The notes: generated by a model not told the origin, from the sequence alone. 64,000 bases of DNA from Solirubrobacteraceae bacterium (GCA_025449845.1 JANWIP010000019.1:1-64000); one strand, 5' to 3'. Positions 8,079 to 17,768 are shown, numbered from the stretch's first letter. Program-made: numbers and translations.

Positions 8079-9230
8079 TTAGCGCTCGGCGAGCGCGCGA
8101 CGGTAGCCCGCGAGGGTGGCGGCGCCGGTGCGCTGCCAGGTGAAGCTCGCTGCGCGCTGATGGCCGCGCGTGCGCAAGTCCCGGGCCAAGGCGGAGTCTG
8201 CCAGCAGACGGCGGATCGCCGCGTCGATCTCCTGTTGGTTTGTGGGATCGAAGAGCAGCGCGGCGTCGGCGGCCACCTCGGGTAGGGCGGAGACGTTGGC
8301 GCAGGCCACGGGCAGTCCGCGCTGCATGGCCTCAAGGATGGGCAGGCCGAAGCCCTCGATCAGCGAGGGCAACACGAAGGCCGCGCTCAACGCGTAGAGG
8401 CCCTCAAGGTCGGGCTCAGAGAGCCAGTCAGGGAAGCGCACACGCTCGGTCACTCCCAGCTCTGCGGCCAGCGCGCGCAGCTCGGCCTCATGGGCGGTGG
8501 GGGCGCCAGGCAGCACGAGGGTGACCTCCGAGGGCAGTGCGGGCAGTGCGCGCACGAGCGTGTGCAGGTTCTTGTAGGGGCGTTTCTGGGCGACACAGAG
8601 CACGATGCGGGCGTCGCCGAGGTCCAGTCGCGCGCGCAGCAGCGCCTCTGGTGTCGGCTCTACGCGTGGCGGATCGGTGGCGAGTGGGGTGACGTCGATG
8701 CGCCCCGACGGCACGGCCAGGGTGCGCGTGAGGTCCTCGGCTGAGGCCTGCGAGATGGTGAGGATGCGGTTGGCGTGGCCTACGGCTCGTCCCACGCGGC
8801 GACGCATGGTGCGGTGCACGCGTGGGCTGGCCTCCCATTCCTCAGGTCGGTGCAGCCAGATGAGGTCCATCAGTGACACCACCGTGGCCACCCCTGGGGC
8901 GATCGCCGGTCCTGTGTTAGCGGGACTGTGCAGCACGTCCAGGCGACGAGCGGCGGCGAGGACGGGAAGCGCGCCGTACTCCGCCGGCAGGTGCAGCGGC
9001 GGGCCTTGCAGGCGGATCGGCAGCGTCGTCCAGCGAACCTCGCCGGCCCACGGCTCATGGCGCAGATCCTCGGGGGCGTCGCGGGTGACGAACAGGTGCA
9101 GCTCGGTGGCGGGCTCGGCGGCGAGCAGGGCGCCGGGCAGGCGACGCGCGTAGCGCCCTACGCCTCCGGCGCGCTCGCCGAGGAAGATCAGGTTGAGGCC
9201 GACGCGCAGCGGGCGCTCACGCTCAGGCAC
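8079..9230 (-). CDS. GT4-family glycosyltransferase (polysaccharide operon gene 4)
   Basis: A 383-aa GT-B glycosyltransferase. I use the GTG at 9230, giving an N-terminus PLRVGLNLIFLGERAGGVGR typical of family 4; a frame open to 9626 only adds sequence antisense to the flippase. Donor-site motifs are VLCVAQKRPYKNLHTLVRAL and EGFGLPILEAMQRGLPVACA. The start overlaps the flippase stop by 8 bp. It closely resembles the third GT4 (10785-12014) in motif wording (for example ALPEVA near the end), so the two may be paralogues. Confidence 0.85.
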   Translation of the reverse strand: MPERERPLRVGLNLIFLGERAGGVGRYARRLPGALLAAEPATELHLFVTRDAPEDLRHEPWAGEVRWTTLPIRLQGPPLHLPAEYGALPVLAAARRLDVLHSPANTGPAIAPGVATVVSLMDLIWLHRPEEWEASPRVHRTMRRRVGRAVGHANRILTISQASAEDLTRTLAVPSGRIDVTPLATDPPRVEPTPEALLRARLDLGDARIVLCVAQKRPYKNLHTLVRALPALPSEVTLVLPGAPTAHEAELRALAAELGVTERVRFPDWLSEPDLEGLYALSAAFVLPSLIEGFGLPILEAMQRGLPVACANVSALPEVAADAALLFDPTNQQEIDAAIRRLLADSALARDLRTRGHQRAASFTWQRTGAATLAGYRRALAER

Positions 9231-10788
9231 TGGGCGCTCGGCGAGGCAGGCGCGGGTGGGGGACCATCTCGGCAATCTCACTGGGCACCGCGCGGGTGGC
9301 TGCGATGACCAAGCCGAAAACAGCCAGCGAGAGCAGCGCGCGTGCGAGCGAGGAGAGGTCGGTCGCCAGCGCAACTGCAAGTGCGGGAACGGCGGCAAAC
9401 GCCACTTTGGGGATGATCGCAAGGCGGGGCCGGAATGCCGGGTGCCCGCGCACGAGCGCCACGAGCAGGCCGGCGGCAAGCGCGGTCTCGCCGCAGACGG
9501 TGGCGATTGCCGCGCCCTGCGCGCCGTCGGAGGCTGTGAGGGACAGGGTGAGGATGCAGCTGACCGCGAGTGCGCCGGCGTTGGCGGCGAGCAGGCTGCC
9601 GTAGCGCCTGATGGAGATGAGACCAAAGCCCCAGGCGGCGATCAGAAAGGAGGGGATCATGGCGAGACCCTGGATGCGCAGGACCGCCGCGGAGCCCGCG
9701 AAGGGAGGGCCGGCAACGAGGTGGATGATGAACTGCGCCCCTGCCAGCAACCCCAGGGCGGTAGCCACGCCGAGGATCAGCGAGACCTCGAAGATCTTTT
9801 GCAGCGCATAGGCCAGGCGCTCGCGATCGTCGCGCGCCGCGCGCGCCAGCAGGGGCAGGGCGCCGTTGACGAGCAGCCCGGGCACGGTGGCGAGCACCAT
9901 AAAGACCCGGAAGGACGCTGCGAAGAGCCCGCTCTGATGGGTGCTGGCCACGAGGCTCGTGAGAATCTGGGCGGTGTAGACGTAGATAGTCCCAACTGCC
10001 GTGGCGAGCGAAAAAGCAACAGTCACCCGCAGCAGCGACACCCACTGACGCGGGCGCAGCTCCATGCGCATCGAGATCTTCCCGCGCACGAGCAGCGCGG
10101 TGACGGGTATCAGCAGCAGGTAGACGACGAGCGTTACGGCCAGCAGCGGGAAGACACCGGCGCCGAGCGCCACAAGCACGACGATGGCCGCCACGGTGAG
10201 CGCCTGGCGGGCGAGGTCAAGCAGTGAGAGGGTGCCGAGGCGCAGTTCGGCGGAGAGCGGGATGGAAAGGGTGTGGCCCAACACCAGCGCGACGGTGGCC
10301 AGGCCGGCGACGACGGTGCCCGCGAGCAACGCCGGGTCATAGCCGGCGGCGAGCGCGAAGAGGGTGGCCAGCACTACGCCCGCGAGTGTGAGCACCACGC
10401 GCAACCCCAGCAGGTCGCGCATCAGCCGCTCGCGCTGGGCACCGTGGCTCACGGCGTACTCGCGCGTGCCCAGACTGGACATGCCGGCGTCTGTGACCAG
10501 AGCAACGACGCTGACAAGCGAGATGACCGTTGTGTATTCGCCAAAGCGTTCCACGCCAAGATGGCGGGCAAGCAGAATGAAGGAGATGATTGAGAGAGCC
10601 ACCACGCCGGCGTAGCCGGCGATCCGCAGGATGCCCCCGCGGATGATCATGCCGCCGGCTGCGGCGCTGTCGAGGACGTCACTGTCACCGCCCGTCCCTG
10701 CGCCGGTCCCGCCTGTCGGCTTGCCGTCCCCGCTGGTCGGTGTGCCCTCGCCGTCTATTGGCGCGCTGTCAAGCACATCGGGGCTCAT
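9223..10788 (-). CDS. Wzx-like polysaccharide flippase (MOP superfamily)
   Basis: A 521-aa multi-spanning membrane protein with about 12-14 hydrophobic helices, starting with GGMIIRGGILRIAGYAGVVALS near residue 45. This is the pattern of oligosaccharide flippases that move lipid-linked glycan repeat units across the membrane. The first 45 residues are a Gly/Thr/Asp-rich disordered tail in which DVLDSA occurs twice. The gene overlaps its upstream GT4 neighbour by ATGA at 10785. Position among four glycosyltransferases supports a Wzx-type role in a surface-polysaccharide pathway. Confidence 0.85.
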   Translation of the reverse strand: MSPDVLDSAPIDGEGTPTSGDGKPTGGTGAGTGGDSDVLDSAAAGGMIIRGGILRIAGYAGVVALSIISFILLARHLGVERFGEYTTVISLVSVVALVTDAGMSSLGTREYAVSHGAQRERLMRDLLGLRVVLTLAGVVLATLFALAAGYDPALLAGTVVAGLATVALVLGHTLSIPLSAELRLGTLSLLDLARQALTVAAIVVLVALGAGVFPLLAVTLVVYLLLIPVTALLVRGKISMRMELRPRQWVSLLRVTVAFSLATAVGTIYVYTAQILTSLVASTHQSGLFAASFRVFMVLATVPGLLVNGALPLLARAARDDRERLAYALQKIFEVSLILGVATALGLLAGAQFIIHLVAGPPFAGSAAVLRIQGLAMIPSFLIAAWGFGLISIRRYGSLLAANAGALAVSCILTLSLTASDGAQGAAIATVCGETALAAGLLVALVRGHPAFRPRLAIIPKVAFAAVPALAVALATDLSSLARALLSLAVFGLVIAATRAVPSEIAEMVPHPRLPRRAPSA

Positions 10789-12014
10789 CGTGTGGTTGCC
10801 CAGGCGCGTGCGTAGCTATCGAGTGTGCCCTGTGCAGTGGCCTCCCAGGTGAAGCTGGCCTCGCGTTTCACGCCCAGCGCGGCAAGTCGCTGAGCCAGCG
10901 AGGGGTCCTCCAGCAACTCGTTGAGCGCGAGGGCGATGTCGGGAACGCTATGGGGATCGAAGTAGCGCGCCGCCTCTCCCGCCACCTCCGGCAGCGCCGA
11001 GGCGTTGGCGCAGGCCACGGGTACGCCGCGGCGCATCGCCTCGAGGATGGGAATGCCAAAGCCCTCGTTGATGGAGGCGAACGCGAAGCACTGCGCCAGC
11101 CCGTACAGACCCTCCAGGTCCTCGGCGTTGACGTAGGCAGGGAAGACCACATTTGCGGCGATCCCCAACCGTTGCGCCAATTCGCGCAACTCGTCCTCGT
11201 GGGTGGTGGGGTTGCCCGGCAGCACGAGCATGGCGTTGGGGTGGCGCTGCACGACTGCCGCCATCGCCTGCACGAGCCGCGAGAGGTTCTTGTGCACCTT
11301 CTTGGCGGACACACTGAGGATCACCGGGCCCTGGCCGAGTGCCAGGCGGGAGCGCAGCTCCTGGGCGGGCGTGGGAATTACCCCATTGTCGCTGTGCGCC
11401 GCGCCAGCACTGTCCATAACGGCCCTGCCTGCCGCGCTGGCACGGACCAACGCGCCGTCGCTGCCCGCCGCGAGGGGCACCACGTCGATGCGCTCGGCAG
11501 GCACTCGTAGGTGCTTCACGATGTGCTCCGCACCTGTCTGTGAGAGCGCGATCAGACGGTCGGCACGGCGTGCCACGGGCGGCACCACCGCGCGCCACAC
11601 GCGCACCGTCCCCATCTCGCCCGGGTCGGGGGCCACGATCCAGGTCACATCGGCCAGTGTGACGACGTTAACGGCGCGCGTGCGCAGCGGCGCTGTCATT
11701 GCCACGCTGTGCAACAGATCCACGCGCCGGCCGGCGATGGCCCCCAGCACCGTAAGCTCGCCGACGGCCTTCAGGCCACGCCGGCCCAGCAGCGGGTGGG
11801 TCACGAGCTCCACCTCCTGGCTCCACGGCTGTCCCCGCAACTGGCCCTCCAGGTACTCGTGACCACCGGGGCTGCAGAACACGCTGAAGCGCACCTGTGG
11901 CGCCAGGTGCACCAGTTCGGGGAGTAACGCCCGCAAGTAGGTATCCAGCCCGCCCATGCGCGGCTCCAGGAACAGTGCGTTGATCCCAATGCGGCCGGGC
12001 AGAATGTTGCTCAT
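10785..12014 (-). CDS. GT4-family glycosyltransferase (polysaccharide operon gene 2)
   Basis: A 409-aa GT-B glycosyltransferase beginning MSNILPGRIGINALFLEPRM. The ATG at 12014 overlaps the stop of the GT2 gene by 4 bp. Motifs are VILSVSAKKVHKNLSRLVQA and EGFGIPILEAMRRGVPVACA (the EX7E region). A roughly 25-residue insert rich in Ala and Ser (around residues 210-235) separates the two Rossmann domains. Likely transfers a sugar during assembly of the same glycan as its neighbours. Confidence 0.85.
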   Translation of the reverse strand: MSNILPGRIGINALFLEPRMGGLDTYLRALLPELVHLAPQVRFSVFCSPGGHEYLEGQLRGQPWSQEVELVTHPLLGRRGLKAVGELTVLGAIAGRRVDLLHSVAMTAPLRTRAVNVVTLADVTWIVAPDPGEMGTVRVWRAVVPPVARRADRLIALSQTGAEHIVKHLRVPAERIDVVPLAAGSDGALVRASAAGRAVMDSAGAAHSDNGVIPTPAQELRSRLALGQGPVILSVSAKKVHKNLSRLVQAMAAVVQRHPNAMLVLPGNPTTHEDELRELAQRLGIAANVVFPAYVNAEDLEGLYGLAQCFAFASINEGFGIPILEAMRRGVPVACANASALPEVAGEAARYFDPHSVPDIALALNELLEDPSLAQRLAALGVKREASFTWEATAQGTLDSYARAWATTR

Positions 12015-13867
12015 CGCAGCGCTTGCCCCAGCAGCGAGCGGTAGGCGCGCGCCTGGCGCGTGGCTGTAGTGCGTTTGCCGGGCAGGCAGGCGATCAGGCA
12101 AAGAGTCGCCCACGAGGCCGCCAGCGCCAGTGCCAGCACGGTGCGGGATGCGACCATCGGGACTCCGCGCAGGCGCAAGTAACGCAGAGCGCCGGCGAGG
12201 AAGTGCGGAGAGGGGGCGAGCGCATCGTCGCCGCCGCCGCGCACCAAATGGCAGACGCGCGCCGCGGGCAGCACCTCGATCCCCCAGCTCTGTTGTGCGA
12301 TGCGCTGTTGCCACTCGGTCTCCTCTAGGTACAGGAAGAAGCCCTCGTCAAGCGGACCGGCCTGGGCGTAGGCGCTGCGCCTGATCGCCATCGCCGCGCC
12401 GCACACATGGGCAGGGCGTGCACCCGCCTGAAGTGCTGCGGGGGAGAGGGCGTAGGGATGCAGGGATGGGGCGTAGCTCAGCGCGTAGCCGAGCGGCAGG
12501 CAGAGGTCCAGCCCGAGCGTGAAGAGGCCCGGGAAGCGCCGGTAGCCGTTGGCCGCCAAGTGCCCCTGGGAATCTTCGAGCAGCGGCGCAACGACGCCCG
12601 TCCGCGGATTTCGGCGCAAATGCTCCAGGAGCGCCTGCAGCGCGCCTGAGCGCACCTCGGTGTCGGGGTTAAGCACCACCACCAGCTCGGCGTGGCTGTG
12701 GCGAAAGCCGGCGTTGACACCCGCCGCGAAGCCACGATTCTCTTCCATCGCCACTACCTTCGCCGAAGGTAAAGCCGCGCGCAGCCGCTCCACGCTGCCG
12801 TCCCGCGAGGCGTTGTCCACGACCACGGCTTCAAGGCTCAGCTCGGCGGCGGTGACGCGCACTGACTCAAGGCAGCGCTCGACCAGTTCGGGGGTGCGGT
12901 AGTTGACGATCACTACGGCAGCGTCGTGGATCGCAGGGTCCTCGCCGGTGCTCGGATGGTCAGCGGGAATCGCCGCGGCCCAGCCGGCTCTCGCTGGGAC
13001 AGCAGGGTTGGGGTCTCCCCAGGCATCGCGCGAGAGCTGCTGGCGCAGACGTGGCGAAGCCCGCTGCCAATCTTCCGTGCGCCTGTCGGCGACAAGCAGG
13101 TTGTGCTGATCCCCAGAGCGGTAGGTGCCACTCTGCGCCCATTCGCCCACCTCATAAGTTTGCCCGTCGCGGCCCACCACGAGGGCTCGCTGCCCTTGCT
13201 CCTTGAGCCTGCGGGTGATGCTGCTCTTGCCACTCTCGAGCAGGTATGCCGCGCGCTTGTCGCCAGCCTCGCTCAGGCCCGCCTCCAGTGCGGCCTGCCG
13301 GCGCAGCATGAAGGCCGTGGTGCGGATGTGAGGGTTGGGGAAGCGCGGATAGTCCCGCCGCGCGGACCGTATCGCCGAGAGCTGACGCAGCCAGGTTCTC
13401 GCCTCGCCTCTTGTCCACTGCGCCTGGCTCTCCCAGCTGCCGCTCGCTCCCGCGATGCCAACCCCAGGCAGCTGGACAGCGTGTGCCAGATGTCTCAACC
13501 AACCGTCGGTGAGGATCATGCTGTAGGAGTTCACGAAGCACAGCCACTCATGCTCCAGCTGCTTTGTGGCCTCGTCATATGCGGCCAGATCGATCAGTGG
13601 TTGCTCGAGCACGATCAGCCGGTGTCTTGTGTGCTCCAGCTCGGCCAGCAACTCCTCGCGCGAGGGTGTCTTGGCGTCGCAGTTCGCCGATGCATCGTGT
13701 GACAGCGCCTTGGTGCTGGCGCCAGTCGAGGTGTCATGTGCGGCGCCATTCAGCACGATTACAAGCTCGTGATCGGCTTGTGCCGGATGTGCGTGGTAGG
13801 AGCGCAGGAATGCTCGCAGCGGCTCGGGCCCCAGGGGCGCCCAGACGAGGTAGACGAGGCCGATCAT
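12011..13867 (-). CDS. two-domain GT2 glycosyltransferase (polysaccharide operon gene 1)
   Basis: A 618-aa protein with two GT-A-like parts. The first (residues 1-about 230, MIGLVYLVWAPLGPEPLRAF) is a degenerate glycosyltransferase-like domain. The second (about 325-560) is a clear GT2 domain: VVIVNYRTPELVERCLESV, then VVVDNASRDG, ENRGFAAGVN, VVVLNPDTEV and a late EETEWQQRI. This wording is typical of rhamnosyltransferases. A hydrophobic segment (TVLALALAASWATLCLIACL) near the C-terminus may anchor it in the membrane. I chose the ATG at 13867; longer starts would run into the divergent methyltransferase. It is the first gene of the operon. Confidence 0.8.
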   Translation of the reverse strand: MIGLVYLVWAPLGPEPLRAFLRSYHAHPAQADHELVIVLNGAAHDTSTGASTKALSHDASANCDAKTPSREELLAELEHTRHRLIVLEQPLIDLAAYDEATKQLEHEWLCFVNSYSMILTDGWLRHLAHAVQLPGVGIAGASGSWESQAQWTRGEARTWLRQLSAIRSARRDYPRFPNPHIRTTAFMLRRQAALEAGLSEAGDKRAAYLLESGKSSITRRLKEQGQRALVVGRDGQTYEVGEWAQSGTYRSGDQHNLLVADRRTEDWQRASPRLRQQLSRDAWGDPNPAVPARAGWAAAIPADHPSTGEDPAIHDAAVVIVNYRTPELVERCLESVRVTAAELSLEAVVVDNASRDGSVERLRAALPSAKVVAMEENRGFAAGVNAGFRHSHAELVVVLNPDTEVRSGALQALLEHLRRNPRTGVVAPLLEDSQGHLAANGYRRFPGLFTLGLDLCLPLGYALSYAPSLHPYALSPAALQAGARPAHVCGAAMAIRRSAYAQAGPLDEGFFLYLEETEWQQRIAQQSWGIEVLPAARVCHLVRGGGDDALAPSPHFLAGALRYLRLRGVPMVASRTVLALALAASWATLCLIACLPGKRTTATRQARAYRSLLGQALR

Positions 13868-13893
13868 CAAGGGAATGCTATGAACAGGACCAC

Positions 13894-14691
13894 ATGGCAG
13901 TCGCCATCCGCCGAATCGTGCCCGCCGCGAAAGAACGCCTGCGCCTCGCATCCGCTCGCCGGGACCCCGCTCTGCGGGCGGTCGCAGCGAAGCTGCAAGG
14001 TGCCGTGGCGCTTGAGCCAGGAGGCCCGAGTAGCCTGTTCGGTGCCCGCGGCCTAATACCCATCTACCCGCGACTAGCGGCGCTGGATACCCTTGATTAC
14101 GCCGAGCGTACGCTCTGGTCACATGCTGCGAACCGGGAGATCGAGCCTCGCCGGCAGCTGATCGCGGAGGCGGGGAAGTTGGGAGAGGTTCCCGACGGTG
14201 CCTACGATGCGGTGCTGGCCTCGCACGTGCTGGAGCACCTCGCCAACCCGCTCGGGGCGCTTGCTGAGTGGCGGCGGGTAGTTGGCCAGGACGGTCACAT
14301 CTTGCTGATCGTGCCCGAGCGCGAGGGGACGTTTGACCACCGGCGCCCCGTGACGACGCTGGAGCACGTGCGCGAGGACGCAGAGCGCGATACTGGCGAG
14401 GACGACCTCACCCATCTGCCGGAGATCCTGCGACTCCATGACCTTGCACGCGACCCCGGGGCCGGCAGCCGTGAGTCCTTCGAGCGGCGCTGCCATGAGA
14501 ACCTCGAGCATCGCGCCATGCACCACCACGTGTTCGACGCCCGCTCGATCGTTGAGGTCTGCCATGCTGCCGCTCTGGATGTGCAGACGCTCTCAGTCAA
14601 ACCTCCCTTCCATATCGTCTGCTTGTGCCGCGTGGCCGCTCACCGCTCCAGCACTCCCACGACGTTTGAGGAGCCCGCCAAGAAGGGATAG
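13894..14691 (+). CDS. class I SAM-dependent methyltransferase
   Basis: A 265-aa protein with a methyltransferase core: DGAYDAVLASHVLEHLANPL (motif IV region) followed by EWRRVVGQDGHILLIVPE. The glycine-rich motif I is poorly conserved. It is divergent from the polysaccharide operon with only 26 bp between starts, so both promoters must overlap. It may methylate a sugar of the same glycan; that is inference from position. Its last 52 bp overlap the convergent secreted-protein gene. A frame open far upstream (from 13564) is antisense to the GT2 and is not used. Confidence 0.75.
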   Translation: MAVAIRRIVPAAKERLRLASARRDPALRAVAAKLQGAVALEPGGPSSLFGARGLIPIYPRLAALDTLDYAERTLWSHAANREIEPRRQLIAEAGKLGEVPDGAYDAVLASHVLEHLANPLGALAEWRRVVGQDGHILLIVPEREGTFDHRRPVTTLEHVREDAERDTGEDDLTHLPEILRLHDLARDPGAGSRESFERRCHENLEHRAMHHHVFDARSIVEVCHAAALDVQTLSVKPPFHIVCLCRVAAHRSSTPTTFEEPAKKG

Positions 14692-16412
14692 TCCGCCTCG
14701 AATCTGCTCACCACGCGGAAGCTGTAGGGGACGGGGCCGGGGAGGCGGAAGCGGTAGGAGGCCTTGAAGGCGCCCTGTGCATTGGTGCGGATCACGTTGA
14801 ACTGGATCCAGTTGTTGCCGGGTGAGCGTGCCTCCAGCACGAGCTGCTTACCGCCGCGCGGGATTGCTCCGCCCAGCAGGCGGCCTTTGAAGCGGATCGT
14901 GTGGCCTGGTGCGCTCACCTTGGGGGTCACGTGCAACTGTGCGGCCACCTGCACAGCCAGCGTCAATGTTCTGGTTGCTACTGGGGTGGTGTCGGCCAGG
15001 TGACTGCGGTAGCCCAGGCGCAGCGTTGCCGAGGTCAGGCCGCGGGGGACGCTTAGGGTGAAGTGGCCTGTGGTGTTGGTGTGTGCTGCGGACAGTCCCG
15101 CGGCGCGCGCCCCCACGGATGCGGGCATGTCGCTCACGTCGATGCTCGCGCCGGCGATCGCTGCACCGCCGGGGGCCGTCAGGCGGCCTTCCAGGGTGTG
15201 GGCTTTGCCGTAGGCGCTCGTCAGGCGCACGCCGGCGCCTTTCCAGCGTGCGCTCAGCGTTGCCTGATCTGAGGCGCCGCTGCCGTTGGCTGCGCCTCGG
15301 TCCTGGGGCTGGGCTTGTGCGGTCGCGGGATTGGTCGTTCCGAGTGTGGAGCTCGTGGGGTTCTGGGTGCTTGGTGGCGTTGCCCGGTTGGCCACCGTGA
15401 CCTGCTTGTCCATTACGGGCGTCGTATTGCCTGCCGCGTCCGTCACGCTCACCAGCAGGTGATGGGTGCCGTCGGGTATGGCCGTTGTGTCGAAGGGGAC
15501 GTCAACGCTCGCCGAGGGTGGGCAGGGGCGGGTGTAGAGGAAGGCGGGCAGGCCGTCGGTCGTCTCGCCTACGTCGTGGCACTTGCCGCCGTTCGTATCG
15601 AGCACTGACCGCTGGACCGTTTCGCCGTCTACTTGGAACATGGCCTCGTATACGCCGGAGCCGCTGTCGCTGGCTGTGAAGGACACGTCGGTTGTGCCGC
15701 CTACCGTGGGTGCTTCGGCCAGTCGGCCTGCCACTTCTTGGACCGTCGGGGGGCTTTCGTCGTTGAGGACCAGGTCGGCGGCGAAGAGCTCCACGGCCGC
15801 GGCATATCCGTGTTCGTCGCCAGGACTGGCTGAGCATTCCGACCCAGAGATCAGTGATCCGCAAGATGCATTCAACGAGAGATATGGACTATGTAGTGCC
15901 TTGTCTGGTACTTCAACGCGATTATTTGCTGCGAGGGGGTTCTGGCTACTGCCCTCGCTAGAGCACCCCTTGAAGGCGTTGCATTTGTCGAAGAGGACTG
16001 TGCTTTCGCCACTGTTGGCGACGCCCGCCAGCCAGAAAAAGTAGGAGTCGTTTGCATCTCCGCCACCGGCGGTGTCCCCAGCACGCCAAACCGTTGCCGC
16101 CCCCAATGTCTCCCCCGCCGGCGCGTTGAAAGCCCAAGTCGCCAAATCCGTGTCTGCTGCATGACTGTGCCCGGCATTCAGCGCTGCCACGAGGCCGCCT
16201 TCGCTGGAGCAGCTATTTGCCGTGTGGTCATTGGCCTGCGACACCGATTCGCTCCACCCATCCACTGGAGCCACCTGCCCATCCGGAGTACGGCACGAGT
16301 AGACGTGATACTGCCCCGCCTGCGCGCCCGTGCAGATGACGCCGCCTAGCAGCGCGCCCCCCACAAAGACCCAAACCACCAATGTGATCCCCCAGCTCCG
16401 GCTCAGTTTCAT
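14640..16412 (-). CDS. secreted protein with Ig-like repeats
   Basis: A 590-aa exported protein. The start at 16412 follows AAAGGACC and gives a signal peptide (ITLVVWVFVGGALLGGVICT, then GAQAGQYHVYSC). The first 200 residues are Cys-containing with many Asn, Gly and Ser. Residues about 215-350 look like a bacterial Ig/Big domain (TTDVSFTASDSGSGVYEAMF, VSVTDAAGNT), and the C-terminal third contains carboxypeptidase-regulatory-like beta segments (GRLTAPGGAAIAGASIDVS). A Thr/Gln-rich linker joins them. Likely a cell-surface protein of the kind abundant in Solirubrobacterales; function unknown. Its 3' end overlaps the methyltransferase gene by 52 bp tail to tail. Confidence 0.75.
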   Translation of the reverse strand: MKLSRSWGITLVVWVFVGGALLGGVICTGAQAGQYHVYSCRTPDGQVAPVDGWSESVSQANDHTANSCSSEGGLVAALNAGHSHAADTDLATWAFNAPAGETLGAATVWRAGDTAGGGDANDSYFFWLAGVANSGESTVLFDKCNAFKGCSSEGSSQNPLAANNRVEVPDKALHSPYLSLNASCGSLISGSECSASPGDEHGYAAAVELFAADLVLNDESPPTVQEVAGRLAEAPTVGGTTDVSFTASDSGSGVYEAMFQVDGETVQRSVLDTNGGKCHDVGETTDGLPAFLYTRPCPPSASVDVPFDTTAIPDGTHHLLVSVTDAAGNTTPVMDKQVTVANRATPPSTQNPTSSTLGTTNPATAQAQPQDRGAANGSGASDQATLSARWKGAGVRLTSAYGKAHTLEGRLTAPGGAAIAGASIDVSDMPASVGARAAGLSAAHTNTTGHFTLSVPRGLTSATLRLGYRSHLADTTPVATRTLTLAVQVAAQLHVTPKVSAPGHTIRFKGRLLGGAIPRGGKQLVLEARSPGNNWIQFNVIRTNAQGAFKASYRFRLPGPVPYSFRVVSRFEADYPFLAGSSNVVGVLER

Positions 16413-16497
16413 GAGAGGTCCTTTCGTCGTACGTGACATTGCTTCCTCATGTCGGTACACGGCGTCCCTCGACCCCCCTCCCAATTTTGTGGCCTTC

Positions 16498-17742
16498 CTA
16501 CTGAGCGGTGAAGCGCACGGGCAGCGCAGATAAACCGTAGATGCCCATGATGCTCTCGTAAACAGGCTCTCCGTCCAATGTCAATTCCGGCATCCGGGAC
16601 GGTAGGTAGGCCAGGGCCTCCTGCAGCTCTACGCGCGCGAGGTTGGCGCCGAGGCAGTAGTGCACGCCTGCGCCGAACGTCAAAGCCCGCGCCTTGCCGC
16701 GCTCGGCGGTGATGTCGAAGTCATCCCATCCGCTCGTGCCTGCGCCATCGCCGAGGTCGCGATTGCCCGTGAAGGCGCAGACCATCACCACGGTGTCAGC
16801 CGGGAAGGTCACATCGCGGAAGGTCAGCTCCTCCGTGGTGATGCGCGCTGTGAAGGGCGTTATCGGCTCCACCCGCAGCACCTCCTCGACCGCCGCTGCC
16901 GCCAGCTCTGGGCGTTCCGCCAGCAGCTGCCACTGCTCGGGATGCTCGGCGAACAGCCGCACCGCGTGCGCCAGCTGGCTCTGCGTCGTGTCCACGCCGC
17001 CGATCAGCACATTGAGAATCAGATTCACGCACTCCACGTCTGAGAGCTTTCCGTTCTCGCCGTTCTCGCCCTCCTCTTCGGCGGCTATCAGCTTCGAGAT
17101 CAGGTCATCGCCCGGGTCCTCGCGGCGCGTGCGCACCAGCTCGCCTGCGTACTCATAGAACTCCACCACCGCCAGCTCGATCCCCTCGCGCTCTTCCATC
17201 ATCGAAGCCGCATCGAACTGGCGCTGGATCCAGTTCGACCAATGGTGCAAGCGAGGGGCGTCTGTCAGCGGTGCGCCCATCACCGCCGCGATCATCTGTG
17301 AGGGATAGGGCTTGGCGAAGTCATCCACGAACTCGCATTTGCCCGCGCGCGAGGCGCTGGCCGCGAACAGCTCTTCCAGCAGTCCTCGCGCCAGCGGCCG
17401 ATAGCGCTCTACGGCGCGTGGCGCCAGCGCTGGGTTCACCAGCGAGCGCAGGCGCGTGTGGTCGGCGCCATTGATGTGCAGGATGTTGCGCCGCATCTCC
17501 TCATACAGCGGTCCTTCCGTGACGCCGAAGATCTCCGCGATCTTCATGCCGGGGAAGATCGCCGAGCGCGTGCGCAGGAACATCTCGCTGGCCTCGCGGT
17601 CCAGCACCACGTAGCCAAAGGGACCTGTGGCCAGCCAGCTCTGCTCGCGCAGCTCGCGCATGGCCGCGTGAAAACGCGGCCCGCGCAGCTGCGGATCGTT
17701 GTAATCGAGGTTCGGCAGCTCCAGTTCGCTGACCAGCGTCAT
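16498..17742 (-). CDS. cytochrome P450
   Basis: A 414-aa bacterial class I P450, a haem monooxygenase that needs a ferredoxin and a reductase, neither of which lies nearby. All signatures are present: I-helix GGVDTTQSQLAH (acid-Thr pair), K-helix EEVLR (ExxR), and the haem-binding loop LTFGAGVHYCLGANLARVE with the cysteine ligand at about residue 363. Length is normal. The start ATG overlaps by ATGA the end of a reading frame made of AGKAAEE-type repeats. The substrate is not predictable. Confidence 0.9.
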   Translation of the reverse strand: MTLVSELELPNLDYNDPQLRGPRFHAAMRELREQSWLATGPFGYVVLDREASEMFLRTRSAIFPGMKIAEIFGVTEGPLYEEMRRNILHINGADHTRLRSLVNPALAPRAVERYRPLARGLLEELFAASASRAGKCEFVDDFAKPYPSQMIAAVMGAPLTDAPRLHHWSNWIQRQFDAASMMEEREGIELAVVEFYEYAGELVRTRREDPGDDLISKLIAAEEEGENGENGKLSDVECVNLILNVLIGGVDTTQSQLAHAVRLFAEHPEQWQLLAERPELAAAAVEEVLRVEPITPFTARITTEELTFRDVTFPADTVVMVCAFTGNRDLGDGAGTSGWDDFDITAERGKARALTFGAGVHYCLGANLARVELQEALAYLPSRMPELTLDGEPVYESIMGIYGLSALPVRFTAQ

Positions 17743-17768
17743 CCCGTGGGCGACGCTATCAGTGCGCC

